The notes: a model not told the origin generated them from the sequence alone. 64,000 bases of DNA from Methylobacterium sp. WL1 (GCF_008000895.1 NZ_CP042823.1:2483001-2547000); one strand, 5' to 3'; positions 1-9,540 are shown, numbered from the stretch's first letter. A program made the numbers and translations.

Positions 1-131
1 AGGGCGAAGGCATCGAGCAGGATCGATTTGCCCGCACCCGTCTCCCCGGTCAGGACGCTGAGGCCTGTCCGGAAATTCAGTTCGAGCCTGTCGATCAGAA
101 CGATGTCGCGGATCGCGAGCTGCGCCAGCAT
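1..131 (-). CDS. recN: DNA repair protein RecN, N-terminal fragment (cut by window edge)
   Basis: The 43 visible residues start MLAQLAIRDIVLIDRLEL and contain a Walker A loop, GETGAGKS, at about residues 29-36. This is the classic N-terminus of RecN, an SMC-like ATPase that acts in the cytoplasm on double-strand breaks. The ATG at 131 is the only plausible start. The rest of the gene lies beyond the left edge. It follows bamD on the same strand, an order common in alphaproteobacterial dcw regions. A terminator-like hairpin lies between bamD and recN, so recN may have its own promoter. Confidence 0.9.
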   Translation of the reverse strand, partial: MLAQLAIRDIVLIDRLELNFRTGLSVLTGETGAGKSILLDAFA

Positions 132-244
132 GCGGCGGCGGGGATTCCTGAGGGCGGGACCGCAGACATAAGGCCGCCGCGGCGCGGATTCACCCCAAAA
201 ATGCGTCGCGCCCCAATTGCGATGCCGCGGGGCCGCGCCGACGA

Positions 245-272
245 GAAAGGCCCGGAGCGGCGGCTCCGGGCC
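245..272 (-). terminator. Probable intrinsic terminator after bamD
   Basis: A perfect 10-bp stem (249-258 pairing with 263-272) with a 4-nt GC loop is followed on the minus strand by TTTCTCGT. It lies about 60 bases downstream of the bamD stop codon. The U-tract is short, so termination may be partial. Confidence 0.5.
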
Positions 273-332
273 CTGGGGCGTCTTGAGGCAAGCCGAAGCC
301 CGCCGGCGGCAGGCCGAAGCCTGCCGGATCGG

Positions 333-1214
333 TCACTCGGCCGAGGCGGTCTTGCCCGTCACGGTCCGGTAGATCTTGGACAGGAACGAGGTCTTCTCCT
401 CGCGGGGCTCGAGGCCGCCCTTGGCCAGGAGCGCGTGCGCATCCTTGTACCAGGGGCTGTCCGGGAAGTTGTGCCCCAGCACCGCCGCGGAGTTCTGCGC
501 CTCCTGGGTAATCCCGAGCGCCCAGTACGCCTCGGTCAGGCGCTCCAGCGCCTCTTCCGCATGGCGGGTGGTCTGGTACTTGGCAACGACGTCGCGGAAC
601 CGGTTGATCGCGGCCGGGAAGTTGCGCCGCTCCAGGTAATAACGGCCGACCTCCATCTCCTTGCCGGCGAGCTGGTCGCGGGTGATCTGGATCTTCGAGC
701 GCGCATCGGTCGAGTACTCGGACGTCGGGTACTTCTGGACCAGCTCCTGCAGGGCGACCAGCGCCTTCTCGGAGCGGTCCTGGTCGCGGGTCACGTCCGG
801 GATCTGCTTGTAGTTCGACATCGCCATCAGATACTGCGCGTAGGCAGCATCCTTACTGGCCGGGTGGCGCTGCAGGTACCGCTTCGCCGCGCTGATCGCG
901 TCGTCGTACTTCTGGCCCTCGTAATTGGCGTAGGCCGTCATGAGCAGCGCCTTCCGGGACCACTCGGAATACTGGTACTGCTTGTCGAGACTGTCGAATT
1001 TCTTGACCGCGCCCTCGTAGTCGCTGTCCTCCAGCTTGGCCAAGCCTTCGCTGTAGAGCTTGTCCGCGGGGACATCCGGCACGACTTCGGGCTTGTACTT
1101 TTCGGCGAAGAGGTTGGTCGGGTCGAAGTCGCAGCCGCCGAGGCCCAGGCCGAGAACGGCCACGAAGGGCGCCATGAAGGCAGCCGCCCGGCGATGACGA
1201 ATGGTGACAGGCAT
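333..1214 (-). CDS. bamD: Outer membrane assembly lipoprotein BamD
   Basis: This 293-aa lipoprotein belongs to the BAM complex, which inserts beta-barrel proteins into the outer membrane. The N-terminus has a basic and hydrophobic signal followed by a lipobox, LGGC, with Cys28 as the lipidation site. The rest is a set of TPR-like helical repeats (for example YEGAVKKFDSLDKQYQYSEW and YYLERRNFPAAINRFRDVVA), as expected for BamD. An upstream in-frame ATG exists, but the start at 1214 is preceded by GAAAGAG at good spacing and gives a clean signal peptide. It lies downstream of lpxC, so envelope genes follow the division genes here. Confidence 0.93.
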   Translation of the reverse strand: MPVTIRHRRAAAFMAPFVAVLGLGLGGCDFDPTNLFAEKYKPEVVPDVPADKLYSEGLAKLEDSDYEGAVKKFDSLDKQYQYSEWSRKALLMTAYANYEGQKYDDAISAAKRYLQRHPASKDAAYAQYLMAMSNYKQIPDVTRDQDRSEKALVALQELVQKYPTSEYSTDARSKIQITRDQLAGKEMEVGRYYLERRNFPAAINRFRDVVAKYQTTRHAEEALERLTEAYWALGITQEAQNSAAVLGHNFPDSPWYKDAHALLAKGGLEPREEKTSFLSKIYRTVTGKTASAE

Positions 1215-1406
1215 CTGGCGCTCTTTCCCGGGACCGGCGCACTTCCCGCGCCGTCGTGCCATCGCGTGAATGGATCCGGCCCGACCGGGCCGTGCCCGTC
1301 GTTCACGGACCGTTAAACCCTGACGCTTGATTCGGGCACGAAAGCGGCAAGGCCGCGGCAGACCGTATCGGTTGCCAGCTGTGTCCCGCAGGTCACAGAC
1401 TTGGGG

Positions 1407-2354
1407 TCAGAGATCGCCCGCGAAGGCGGCGATGCCGAGGCCGACGCCGAGTTCCGACAGGACGGCTTCGCGGCGCGAGCCCTGCGCCTCGATGATGGCG
1501 TAGTTGGACCGGTCGGCGAAGAGGGCAGAGAGCACCCCGACATTCATCCGGTGGCCGCCGCAATAGGAACGGTAGGCCCCCTGGATCGGCAGGCCGGCCA
1601 GCGCGAGGTCGCCGACCGCATCGAGGATCTTGTGGCGGACGAACTCGTCCGGAAAGCGCAGACCCTCGGGATTGACAACCGCCGTCTCGCCGACCGCGAC
1701 GGTGTTCTCCAGCGACGCGCCCAGCGCGAACCCGGCCTTCCAGTAGCGCTCCACATCCTTCATCATCCCGAAGGTGCGGGCGCCGGCGATCTCCCGGCGG
1801 TAGGTGGCGGGAGACAGGTCCATCGCCTTGCGCGAGCGGCCGATCACCGGGCTGTCGAAATCGATCTCCACATCGAGGCGGAAGCCCCGGTCGATCGGGC
1901 GCAGCTCGGCGAAGGCACGGCCGGTCTCGATGCGGACGTGGCGCAGGATCTTCAGCCAGCGGCGCGGGGTGCCGCAGGAGGCGATCCCAGCCGTGTCGAT
2001 GGCCTGTACGAATTGGAGGGCTGAACCGTCTAGGATCGGCATCTCCGGCCCGTCGATCTCTACCAGGGCGTTGTCGACACCCAGTCCGTAGAGGGCCGAC
2101 ATCAGATGCTCGATGGTGGCGACGGCACCGGTCTCGACGTCACCGATGACGGTGCAGAGTTCGGTGGCGGAGACCAGGGCGTGATGGGCCTTGATCAGGC
2201 GGTCGTTGCCGTGGGTGGTGCTGGTCCGAAGAAACGCGATGCCGTGATTGGCCGGAGCTGGGCGGATGGTGATCTCGGCCGGGTTCCCGGAATGGACCCC
2301 GACTCCCGAGAGCGTTACCGGCCCCTTCAGGGTCGTCTGTTTATGCGTTCGCAT
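1407..2354 (-). CDS. lpxC: UDP-3-O-acyl-N-acetylglucosamine deacetylase LpxC
   Basis: LpxC catalyses the committed zinc-dependent deacetylation step of lipid A synthesis in the cytosol. The 315-aa length is normal. Family residues are visible: E82-H83 in TIEHLMSAL, H241 and D245 in RHKILDAVGDL, and H268 in YCGGHRMN. These correspond to the zinc ligands and catalytic residues of the E. coli enzyme. It lies downstream of ftsZ on the same strand but across a 439-bp gap containing a CtrA-type box, so it probably has its own, possibly cell-cycle-controlled, promoter. Confidence 0.97.
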   Translation of the reverse strand: MRTHKQTTLKGPVTLSGVGVHSGNPAEITIRPAPANHGIAFLRTSTTHGNDRLIKAHHALVSATELCTVIGDVETGAVATIEHLMSALYGLGVDNALVEIDGPEMPILDGSALQFVQAIDTAGIASCGTPRRWLKILRHVRIETGRAFAELRPIDRGFRLDVEIDFDSPVIGRSRKAMDLSPATYRREIAGARTFGMMKDVERYWKAGFALGASLENTVAVGETAVVNPEGLRFPDEFVRHKILDAVGDLALAGLPIQGAYRSYCGGHRMNVGVLSALFADRSNYAIIEAQGSRREAVLSELGVGLGIAAFAGDL

Positions 2355-2793
2355 TCATTAGCCCCCGGCCGCGATCAGGTCCGCCATCCCGACCAGGGAT
2401 GGTGAGGAAACTGTCCGATCCGTCCGCTGCTTGAAGCCCCTACCCGCGCTATCAGGTTGTGTCCCGGAGCGCGTCTCATTGGTCTGGAAGTGTCTATAGC
2501 TGCACCGCACAGGGCAGCCAAATCACGGATTCTTACGCTCTGTTACAGACACGCTTGCTGTTGGGAGCGGTTAAAAAGCTGATGGCACAAAGGCTTAAAG
2601 CTTGGTTAATGCGTGGCTAACCGGTGGCCGTTCTGTGGCGTGTATGCATCACGCACCTGGGGATAGCGACTCAATCGTTAACCCCGCGGAGACCCCAGTC
2701 CTTGTTCTTCGCAACCAAGGGTTGCTTCGCTGCAGCGCGAAGGGCCAGCGGTTTCCCGCCGGCCCCTCTTTCGTCATCGCGCGCCTCGCGCGT
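2355..2793. other. 439-bp intergenic region between ftsZ and lpxC
   Basis: I see no credible gene here. The stretch is richer in A+T than its surroundings, contains the TTAA-N7-TTAA box described separately, and has GANTC sites near 2526 and 2668, the CcrM methylation sequence in alphaproteobacteria. It most likely holds the lpxC promoter region and any ftsZ terminator; no strong terminator hairpin was recognised. Confidence 0.6.
2595..2609. promoter_or_regulatory. Candidate CtrA box upstream of lpxC
   Basis: The sequence TTAAagcttggTTAA matches exactly the TTAA-N7-TTAA consensus bound by the alphaproteobacterial cell-cycle regulator CtrA. It lies about 240 bases upstream of the lpxC start and in no recognised coding region. 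At the base composition here a perfect match is expected far less than once per 64 kb by a rough estimate. Binding is inferred, not shown. Confidence 0.55.
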
Positions 2794-4587
2794 TCAGTTC
2801 GCCTGACGGCGGAGGAAGGCCGGGATCTCGAGCTGATCGTCGTCCATCATCCGGGACTGGGGCGCAACGCGTCCCTGGGCATCGAGGCCGCCCTGGGCCG
2901 GCCGGTATTGCGGCGCCGCCGGAAGCGGAGCGCGCGGGGCCGCCGGCACGTGGGGCTGGTTCAGCTGGGGCTGGTTCAGCTGGGGCTGCGCCAGCTGGGG
3001 CTGGGCCATATGCTGCTGACCCTGGTGGGGCTGCGGCGCCACCGGGCCGGCGGCCCGGGGAGCAGGCACGCCGTCCATGTCTTCGCGCCGTCCGCCGAAG
3101 CCGACGGTGGCGAGGCGGCGCAGCAGCGAGGTCCGCTTGGATTCCGGTGCGGCTTCCTCGGCGGCCCGGTTCGCCAGGATCTGGTTCTGGGCGATCGGCG
3201 GCAGCTCGTGGATCTGCGGCATGCGCGGGCGCGGGCGAGCGGCGCGGCCGCGGGGGCGGCCGGACGCGGCGGGACGAACGGGCCGGCCTGGAACTGCGGA
3301 GCCGGCTCGGCCTGCTGCTGGGCGGGGGCGGGACGAACGGCGCGGCGGCCCGCGGCTGGGACGGGGGGCGAGGACGACCTCGTCGCGGGCGACCGGAGCG
3401 GGAGCCTCGAAGCGGGTCTCGGCGCGCATCTCGGGAGCCGGCTGCGGGGCGGCCGGCGCCTGATGCTGTACGGGGGCCTGGGCGATCGAGTCCGTGCGGA
3501 TGCTCGGAATCGGCGAGGTCGCGCGGGCACGGGCCTCGGCCCGCAGGCGCTCGGCGACTTCGGCGATACGCTGCTCGGTCTCGGCGATCGCCGGGTTGTT
3601 CGGCGAGTTGGCCGAGATCAGCAGCGGCTCGATGCCGGTGGCGACGACAGACACCCGAATAATGCCGTCGAGGCTCTCGTCGAAGGTGGCGCCCAGGATG
3701 ATGTTGGCGTCCTGATCGACCTCCTCGCGGATGCGGGTGGCGGCCTCGTCGAGCTCGTACAGGGTCAGGTCGGAGCCGCCGGTGATCGAGATCAGCAGGC
3801 CGCGGGCGCCCTTCATGGAGACGTCGTCGAGGAGCGGGTTGGCGATAGCTGCCTCGGCGGCGCGGTTGGCGCGCTTCTCGCCCGACGCCTCGCCGGTGCC
3901 CATCATGGCCTTGCCCATGCCGCGCATGATCGCCCGGACGTCGGCGAAGTCGAGGTTGATCAGGCCTTCCTTGACCATCAGGTCGGTGATGCAGGCGACG
4001 CCCGAGTAGAGCACCTGGTCGGCCATCGCGAAGGCGTCGGCGAAGGTGGTCTTCTCGTTGGCGACCCGGAACAGGTTCTGGTTCGGGATCACGATCAGGG
4101 TGTCGACCGCGGCCTGCAACTCCTGGATGCCGCTCTCCGCGGTGCGCATGCGGCGCACCCCCTCGAACTGGAACGGCTTGGTGACAACGCCGACCGTGAG
4201 GATGCCCATGTCGCGGGCAGTCCGCGCGATGACCGGCGCGGCGCCGGTTCCGGTGCCGCCGCCCATGCCGGCGGTGATGAAGCACATGTGGGCGCCCGAG
4301 AGCTGGTCCCGGATCTCGTCGATCACCTCGTCGGCGGCGGCCGAGCCGACCTCCGGGTGTGAGCCGGCGCCGAGGCCCTGGGTCACGCCCAGGCCCATCT
4401 GGATCACCCGCTCCGCCTTCGAGGAGGTGAGCGCCTGCGCGTCGGTGTTGGCGACCACGAACTCGCAGCCGAGCAGCCCCGACTCGATCATGTTGTTGAC
4501 TGCGTTGCCGCCTGCGCCGCCGACACCGAAGACGGTGATGCGGGGCTTGAGTTCCCGGATGTCCGGCGCCTGGAGGGTAATGGCCAT
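2794..4587 (-). CDS. ftsZ: Cell division protein FtsZ
   Basis: FtsZ is the tubulin-like GTPase that polymerises into the division ring. The 597-aa product begins [20 protein letters not shown]. It carries the GGAGGNAVN nucleotide-binding loop and the tubulin signature GGGTGTG at residues 109-115. It ends with [15 protein letters not shown], the C-terminal peptide that binds FtsA. The long linker (about residues 330-580) is typical of alphaproteobacteria and contains QPQLNQ repeats. One part of the linker, 3190-3370, is Arg/Gly-rich in the annotated frame while the other two frames read like normal Pro/Ala/Gln linker, which suggests compensated frame changes (see findings). The frame stays open upstream of 4587 only because of high GC; the ATG at 4587 fits the family. 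Confidence 0.96.
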   Translation of the reverse strand: MAITLQAPDIRELKPRITVFGVGGAGGNAVNNMIESGLLGCEFVVANTDAQALTSSKAERVIQMGLGVTQGLGAGSHPEVGSAAADEVIDEIRDQLSGAHMCFITAGMGGGTGTGAAPVIARTARDMGILTVGVVTKPFQFEGVRRMRTAESGIQELQAAVDTLIVIPNQNLFRVANEKTTFADAFAMADQVLYSGVACITDLMVKEGLINLDFADVRAIMRGMGKAMMGTGEASGEKRANRAAEAAIANPLLDDVSMKGARGLLISITGGSDLTLYELDEAATRIREEVDQDANIILGATFDESLDGIIRVSVVATGIEPLLISANSPNNPAIAETEQRIAEVAERLRAEARARATSPIPSIRTDSIAQAPVQHQAPAAPQPAPEMRAETRFEAPAPVARDEVVLAPRPSRGPPRRSSRPRPAAGRAGSAVPGRPVRPAASGRPRGRAARPRPRMPQIHELPPIAQNQILANRAAEEAAPESKRTSLLRRLATVGFGGRREDMDGVPAPRAAGPVAPQPHQGQQHMAQPQLAQPQLNQPQLNQPHVPAAPRAPLPAAPQYRPAQGGLDAQGRVAPQSRMMDDDQLEIPAFLRRQAN

Positions 4588-4679
4588 GGTGTCGAGCCTC
4601 TCGCTTACTCTGCTTTCCGTGCGGCGCTGCGGCGCCGATATTTTTTCGATCCCCCGCCCGTGAAGGCGGCGGTGAAACT

Positions 4680-6002
4680 CTAGAAGCTCTCTCGGAGCCA
4701 GCGCCCGACCCGGCTGATGTACCGGTCCGATCCCGTGGCCGCGAAGGCGCCGTGCCCCCGCGGCTCGAAGTGCTCGGCGTGCGCCACCTGCGGGTAGACC
4801 AGCAGGCCGACGGCGGCCGAGAAGGCCGGTCCCTTGGCCGCCTCGGGCAGGCCGCGGATCCCCAGCGGCCGGCCGATGCGGACCTGACCCTGGAGGACGC
4901 GCCGGGCGACCTCCGGCAGGCCGACGAGCTGGCTGGCGCCCCCCGTCAGCACCACCCGGCGTCCGGCCTGGGCCGCAAAGCCGGCATCCCGCAGGCGGTC
5001 GCGGACCAGTTCGACCACCTCCTCGACCCGCGGCTTGATGATCCGCACCAGCTGCGAGCGCGGGATGTGGGCCGGGGCCTCGCCCTCGTCCTCGCCGACC
5101 CCGTGCACGGCGATCATGTCGCGATCGTCGGACGGGGTGGAGAGGGCCGAGCCGTAGAGGGTCTTCAGCCGCTCGGCCGCGGCCATGCGGGTGGAGAGCC
5201 CCCGGGCGATATCCATGGTGACGTGGTGCCCGCCGACCGCCACCGCGTCCACGTGGACGAGGTGGCCGCCCGAGAACACTCCGACGCTGGTCGTGCCGCC
5301 GCCCATGTCGACGACGCACACGCCCATCTCCGCCTCGTCGTCCACCAGGGCCGAGAGCCCGGCGGCGTAGGGCGTCGCGATCACCGCCTCGACCCCGAGA
5401 TGGCAATGCTCGACCGCCAGCATGACGTTGCGGGCGGCGGCGAGCTCGCTCGTCACGACATGCAGGTCGACCCCGAGGGCCTCCCCGATCATGCCCGACG
5501 GATCGATCACTGCGCCCTGCCCGTCCAGTGCGTAGCCGGTGGGCAGCGCATGAAGCACGGCCCGGCCGGGGCTGACGCCGTGGGCGCTCGCCGTCTCCAG
5601 CACCCGCTCGACATCGCTGCCGGTGACGGTGCCGGAGCGGGTGTTCACCCGGGCCTGGAAATGCTGCGAGGCGAGCCGGCCGCCCGACATGTTGACGATG
5701 ACCGACTGGACCTCGACTTTGGCCATCCGCTCGGCGGCGTGGACCGCCTGGCGGATCGCACCCTCGGCGGCGGCGAGATCGACGATCGCCCCACCCTTCA
5801 GCCCCAGCGAGCGCTGGTGGCCGATGCCGATGATGCGGGCGAGGTGCGTCCGGCCGCGCAGGGTCGAGAGCGCCTCGGCCGGCTGCAGCTCGGCGATGAG
5901 GCAGACGACCTTGCTGGTGCCGATATCGAGCACCGACAGGGTGGTCGAGCGCCGGGCGGAGAGCGGCTTCAGGCGCGGCGTGAGGCCGTGTTGGCTGTGC
6001 AT
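4680..6002 (-). CDS. ftsA: Cell division protein FtsA
   Basis: FtsA is an actin-like ATPase that anchors FtsZ filaments to the inner membrane. The 440-aa protein has the actin-fold phosphate loop [14 protein letters not shown], a second phosphate motif DMGGGTTSV, the adenosine motif [10 protein letters not shown], and a C-terminal amphipathic helix [14 protein letters not shown] for membrane targeting. The start at 6002 gives the usual short N-terminus. It lies between ftsQ (52-bp gap) and ftsZ (92-bp gap), the universal ftsQ-ftsA-ftsZ order. Confidence 0.96.
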   Translation of the reverse strand: MHSQHGLTPRLKPLSARRSTTLSVLDIGTSKVVCLIAELQPAEALSTLRGRTHLARIIGIGHQRSLGLKGGAIVDLAAAEGAIRQAVHAAERMAKVEVQSVIVNMSGGRLASQHFQARVNTRSGTVTGSDVERVLETASAHGVSPGRAVLHALPTGYALDGQGAVIDPSGMIGEALGVDLHVVTSELAAARNVMLAVEHCHLGVEAVIATPYAAGLSALVDDEAEMGVCVVDMGGGTTSVGVFSGGHLVHVDAVAVGGHHVTMDIARGLSTRMAAAERLKTLYGSALSTPSDDRDMIAVHGVGEDEGEAPAHIPRSQLVRIIKPRVEEVVELVRDRLRDAGFAAQAGRRVVLTGGASQLVGLPEVARRVLQGQVRIGRPLGIRGLPEAAKGPAFSAAVGLLVYPQVAHAEHFEPRGHGAFAATGSDRYISRVGRWLRESF

Positions 6003-6054
6003 TGACACTACCGGACGCAGAAGGCGGGACGGGCGGGGATCGCGGTTGAGGGCA

Positions 6055-7011
6055 TCAGCTGGCTGCGCCCTTCTTCTTCGCCTTCTGGGCTTCCGCACGG
6101 GCGGCGGCGGCCTCCTCGGTCAGGCGCACCACCAGGCGGTCGGGCATGCGCAGATCCACCGCGATGATGTCCTTTTCGAGCAGGCCGGCCTCGCGCTCGA
6201 ACCGGACGAGGCGGGCGAGCGCCGCGGCCGGATCGATCTCGGGCAGGCGCACGTCCACGCCGTCGAGCTTGAGAGTCCAGCGCCGGCCCGAGACGTAGGT
6301 CCCGGCCTTGATCCGCTCGGAGAGCGGACCGGCGGCGGCGATGAGGGCGAGATATTCGGGCAGCTTGTTGTTGGCGTCGTCGCCGACCACGAGCGGCAGG
6401 CTGGCGTAGCGGTCGTCCCGCATCGCGTCGATCACGGTCCCGTCGGCGGCGATCACGTTGATCTCGCCGTTCTTCTGCCAGAGGGCAGCGGGCTCGCGCT
6501 CGACCTGGGTGATCGCGATCTCGTTCGGATAGATCTTGCGGACCGAAGCCTGGGCGATCAGCGGCACGGCGAGCAGCTTCTCGCGCACCGCCACGACGTC
6601 CAGGAACGGGACCGAGGAGCGCCAGTCGATGCCGGCCGCCGATAGCACCTCGCGCTCGTACATCCGGGAGATGCCCGAGATGGTCACGCGCTCGACGCCG
6701 AAGCCGAGGACCCGTGCGGCGATGTCCAGGGGGCGGCCCTGCTCGGCAACGAAGGACTCGTAGCGCCCGCTCGCCACGAAGCCGGCGAAGGCCACGGCAG
6801 CGAGGGACACGGAGACGCCCACGGTACCGACGCCGCGGGGCAAGCGCTCACTCAGGAGCTGGCCCTTGCGGGACCGGCGCACCGAGAGAGAGCGGTTGGG
6901 AGCGCGTCCGGTGAGCCGGTCCAACGCGGCGCCGACGAGGCGCGCGGGAAGGCTTCGACCGGCCGCGTCACCGCCGCTCAGCGATTCAGAGAAGCGTCCT
7001 CCACCATCCAT
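6055..7011 (-). CDS. ftsQ: Cell division protein FtsQ
   Basis: FtsQ is a bitopic inner-membrane protein of the divisome that links the FtsBL and FtsWI complexes. The 318-aa product has a basic cytoplasmic N-terminus, one membrane segment at about residues 62-82 (VGVSVSLAAVAFAGFVASG), then a POTRA domain (VERVTISGISRMYEREVLSA) and the FtsQ beta domain. Its start overlaps the 3' end of ddl by 34 bases, implying translational coupling. The Ala/Lys-rich C-terminal tail is unremarkable. Confidence 0.93.
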   Translation of the reverse strand: MDGGGRFSESLSGGDAAGRSLPARLVGAALDRLTGRAPNRSLSVRRSRKGQLLSERLPRGVGTVGVSVSLAAVAFAGFVASGRYESFVAEQGRPLDIAARVLGFGVERVTISGISRMYEREVLSAAGIDWRSSVPFLDVVAVREKLLAVPLIAQASVRKIYPNEIAITQVEREPAALWQKNGEINVIAADGTVIDAMRDDRYASLPLVVGDDANNKLPEYLALIAAAGPLSERIKAGTYVSGRRWTLKLDGVDVRLPEIDPAAALARLVRFEREAGLLEKDIIAVDLRMPDRLVVRLTEEAAAARAEAQKAKKKGAAS

Positions 7012-7901
7012 CGGACGAGCTCACCGAAACCAAGACCCGCATGGGCCGCCATCTCCGGCACAAGGCTCGTCTGGGTCATGCCGGGTTGCGTGTTGACCTC
7101 CAGCACGACGAGCAAACCGGTTCCACCCGGTGTGTCGTCGTAGCGAAGGTCGGCACGGCTGACGCCCCGGCAGCCCAGTGCTTGATGCGCCGTTAACGAC
7201 AACTCTTGGACACGCTGGTAAACATTTGGTTTAAGTTCGGCCGGCAGCACGTGCACCGAGCCCCCCGGAGCGTACTTCGCGTCGTAGTCGTACCAGTCCC
7301 CCGTGGCGGCCTTCACCTCGATCACCCCGAGTGCCTTGTCGCCCATCACCCCGCAGGTGAGTTCGCGACCCGCTATGTAAGGTTCTGCAAGGACTTGCTC
7401 GCCGAAGGTCCAGTCCTCGGAGGCGAGGATCTGAGGCGGGTGCGACCGGCCGTCGCGGACGATGATGACCCCCACGGACGAGCCCTCCGCGATCGGCTTG
7501 ACCACGTAGGGCGGCGGCAGGGGGTGGCTTTTCGCGGCCTCGAAGCGGTTAACGATCCGACCCGCCGGCACGTCCACGCCGGCGGCGTGCAGCACCGTCT
7601 TTGCCCGCTCCTTGTTCATGGCGAGCGCCGAGGCGAGCACGCCCGAATGGGTGTACGGAATCTTCAGGATCTCCAGCAGGCCCTGGATCGTGCCGTCCTC
7701 CCCGTCTGGGCCGTGCAGGGCGTTGAAGGCCACGTCCGGCCGCAACTCGGTGAGCACCGAAGCGATGTCCGGCCCGACATCGACCCGGGTGACCCGGTAC
7801 CCCTCCCCTTCGAGCGCTGTGGCGCAGGCCGCGCCGGAGCTGAGCGAGACCTCGCGCTCGGCGGAGGTGCCGCCCAGGAGGACGGCGACGTGCTTGGACA
7901 T
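6978..7901 (-). CDS. ddl: D-alanine--D-alanine ligase
   Basis: Ddl makes the D-Ala-D-Ala dipeptide added by MurF. The 307-aa ATP-grasp protein begins MSKHVAVLLGGTSAEREVSL, the characteristic Ddl N-terminus, and contains the ATP-binding stretch PYVVKPIAEGSSVGVIIV and the metal-binding end LEVNTQPGMTQTSLVPE. The ATG at 7901 has GGAG upstream. An upstream extension is open but runs into the toxin gene and lacks family similarity. It overlaps ftsQ and lies 35 bp after the PemK-like toxin gene. Confidence 0.96.
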   Translation of the reverse strand: MSKHVAVLLGGTSAEREVSLSSGAACATALEGEGYRVTRVDVGPDIASVLTELRPDVAFNALHGPDGEDGTIQGLLEILKIPYTHSGVLASALAMNKERAKTVLHAAGVDVPAGRIVNRFEAAKSHPLPPPYVVKPIAEGSSVGVIIVRDGRSHPPQILASEDWTFGEQVLAEPYIAGRELTCGVMGDKALGVIEVKAATGDWYDYDAKYAPGGSVHVLPAELKPNVYQRVQELSLTAHQALGCRGVSRADLRYDDTPGGTGLLVVLEVNTQPGMTQTSLVPEMAAHAGLGFGELVRWMVEDASLNR

Positions 7902-7936
7902 GGTGGGCTCCGGGGAAGTCTGGGTCGAGGATCGAG

Positions 7937-8293
7937 TCACGCTGGGCCGACCCAGTCATGGATCGCGGCAAAGACCGCCTTCGCGGTGACCGGTGGCAGA
8001 GCGCCGATGCCGCGAAGGACGCGGCCGGGTTCGATGCAGGCGATCTTGAAGAGGCGGACCGTGGAGGCGACGCCGAGCCCGGCCGCACCGAGATCCGCGA
8101 TCGGGATGTCGCCGGCCATGCCGGCGTTTCGGGCGCTCGTGATCATCGCGATCCAAACATAACCGGCCCGCGCCACCGCGGCTCCAGAGACGACGACGGC
8201 GGGGTGCCGCTTCTCGGCCAGCCGGTCCGAAGAGGGTAACGGGACAACCACGACCGAGCCGGCGGGGAAATCCAAGGCGTTAGCGGTCGGCAT
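7937..8293 (-). CDS. PemK/MazF-like toxin of a type II toxin-antitoxin pair
   Basis: The 118-aa product has the PemK/MazF pattern: an N-terminal strand AGSVVVVPLPSSD, then KRHPAVVVSGAA, a central WIAMITSA strand and a C-terminal helix. Members of this family are ribosome-independent endoribonucleases that cut mRNA. The start overlaps the 3' end of the AbrB-type antitoxin gene by 14 bases, the usual arrangement for co-translated pairs. It sits between murB and ddl inside the dcw cluster, an unusual place for a toxin gene. The family assignment rests on the overall pattern and the partner gene; the target and activity are unknown. Confidence 0.75.
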   Translation of the reverse strand: MPTANALDFPAGSVVVVPLPSSDRLAEKRHPAVVVSGAAVARAGYVWIAMITSARNAGMAGDIPIADLGAAGLGVASTVRLFKIACIEPGRVLRGIGALPPVTAKAVFAAIHDWVGPA

Positions 8294-8513
8294 AATCTTC
8301 GTCGTCGATGGCGCCGCCCCATTGTGTGAACGCCACGAACGGATCCTCGCCCGCCGGGGGAGCCTTGTCGATCTGGATACCCTCCGGCGTGATCCGGTAG
8401 CGCACGCGATCACCGGGTCCGAGGGCGAGGCGCTCGCGCACCTCTGCGGGCAGCACGGTCTGACTCGTCACCGACATCTTCGAGTAGGCGGTGCGGGCGC
8501 TCGTGTCCGGCAT
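8280..8513 (-). CDS. AbrB/SpoVT-type antitoxin partner of the PemK-like toxin
   Basis: This 77-aa protein has a swapped-hairpin AbrB-type N-terminal domain: SVTSQTVLPAEVRERLALGPGDRVRY, the pattern that binds DNA in MazE-like antitoxins. It is followed by an acidic, Trp-containing tail (FTQWGGAIDDEDYADR) suited to wrapping the toxin. GAGGAA lies 8 bases before the ATG at 8513, supporting that start, though a second ATG at residue 13 is possible. The 14-bp overlap with the toxin gene implies coupled synthesis, and pairs of this type usually repress their own promoter. Confidence 0.75.
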   Translation of the reverse strand: MPDTSARTAYSKMSVTSQTVLPAEVRERLALGPGDRVRYRITPEGIQIDKAPPAGEDPFVAFTQWGGAIDDEDYADR

Positions 8514-8542
8514 CGCATCGGTTCCTCGCCGCGACTTACAGC

Positions 8543-9490
8543 TTACTGGCTTACCGGCTCAGAGGCCACGCCGATCCGCCGGATCTCCCAGCGCAGAGCG
8601 ACACCGCTGGTCTCCCGCACCCGACGCCGGACCTCCTCGCCCAGCCCCTCGATATCGGCAGCGGTGGCGCCACCGGTGTTGATCAGGAAGTTGCAATGCA
8701 TCGGCGAGACCTGGGCACCGCCCCGCGTCAGGCCGCGGCAGCCGGCGGCATCGACGAGTTGCCAGGCCTTCATCGTCGGATCCTTGCCGCCCTCCGGATT
8801 GGCGAAGGTCGAGCCGCCGGTGCGCTCGCGGATCGGTTGCGCGGCCTCGCGGGCCGCGGTGACCCGCTCCATCTCGGCCTCGATCGCGGTGCGGTCCCCG
8901 GGTGTTCCGCGCAACAACGCACGAGTAAAAACGACGTCCTCGGGCGCGTCGGAATGCCGGTAGGAAAAACCCATCTCGGCGTGGCTGAAGCGGCGTAGCG
9001 CTCCGCTCCTGTCGACGCCGTGCGCCTCGACCAGGACGTCCGTGGTCTCGCCGCCATGGGCACCCGCATTCATCCGCAGGGCGCCCCCGATCGAGCCCGG
9101 AATGCCCCGGTAGAACGCGAGCCCGTCGAGCCCGGCCTCGGCCGCCGCCTTCGCGAGGCGCATGTCCGGAACGGCGGTACCGACCTGCAGGGCGTCGCCG
9201 TCGATCGCGATCCCGCCGAACGCCTTGCCGCCGAGCCGGATGACCACGCCCGGCACCCCGCCGTCGCGGACGATCAGGTTGGAGCCGAGGCCGATCACCG
9301 TGACCGGCACGTCGGGCTCCAGGGCTGCGAGGAGGTGCGCGAGATCCTCCTCGTCCGCCGGGGTGAACAGCACCTCCGCCGGGCCACCGACGCGGAACCA
9401 GGTGAGGTCGGCCAGCGGCTGGTCGGCCAGCAGGCGCCCGCGCAGGGCCGGCGCGGCGGCGCGGATTCGATCGTGGAGCGATGCGGTCAT
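8543..9490 (-). CDS. murB: UDP-N-acetylenolpyruvoylglucosamine reductase MurB
   Basis: MurB is the FAD-dependent reductase that makes UDP-MurNAc in the cytosol. The 315-aa protein shows the FAD-binding motifs [15 protein letters not shown] and [18 protein letters not shown], the family GFSYRHSD segment, and [12 protein letters not shown] with the active-site Ser. It is cut off from murC by the plus-strand toxin-antitoxin pair and from ddl by the AbrB/PemK pair, so it probably needs a promoter in the 50-bp gap before 9490. Confidence 0.96.
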   Translation of the reverse strand: MTASLHDRIRAAAPALRGRLLADQPLADLTWFRVGGPAEVLFTPADEEDLAHLLAALEPDVPVTVIGLGSNLIVRDGGVPGVVIRLGGKAFGGIAIDGDALQVGTAVPDMRLAKAAAEAGLDGLAFYRGIPGSIGGALRMNAGAHGGETTDVLVEAHGVDRSGALRRFSHAEMGFSYRHSDAPEDVVFTRALLRGTPGDRTAIEAEMERVTAAREAAQPIRERTGGSTFANPEGGKDPTMKAWQLVDAAGCRGLTRGGAQVSPMHCNFLINTGGATAADIEGLGEEVRRRVRETSGVALRWEIRRIGVASEPVSQ

Positions 9491-9540
9491 GCTAAGCTTT
9501 GGACCGGATCAACCGGCTCGCTTGAGGGAATCGGGGCGGG

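Noticed and set aside
4588..5406. Extension of the ftsZ frame upstream to an 870-aa product
   Set aside because: It overlaps ftsA in another frame, is Arg/Gly-rich and has no family similarity; it is open only because of high GC. FtsZ starts at 4587.
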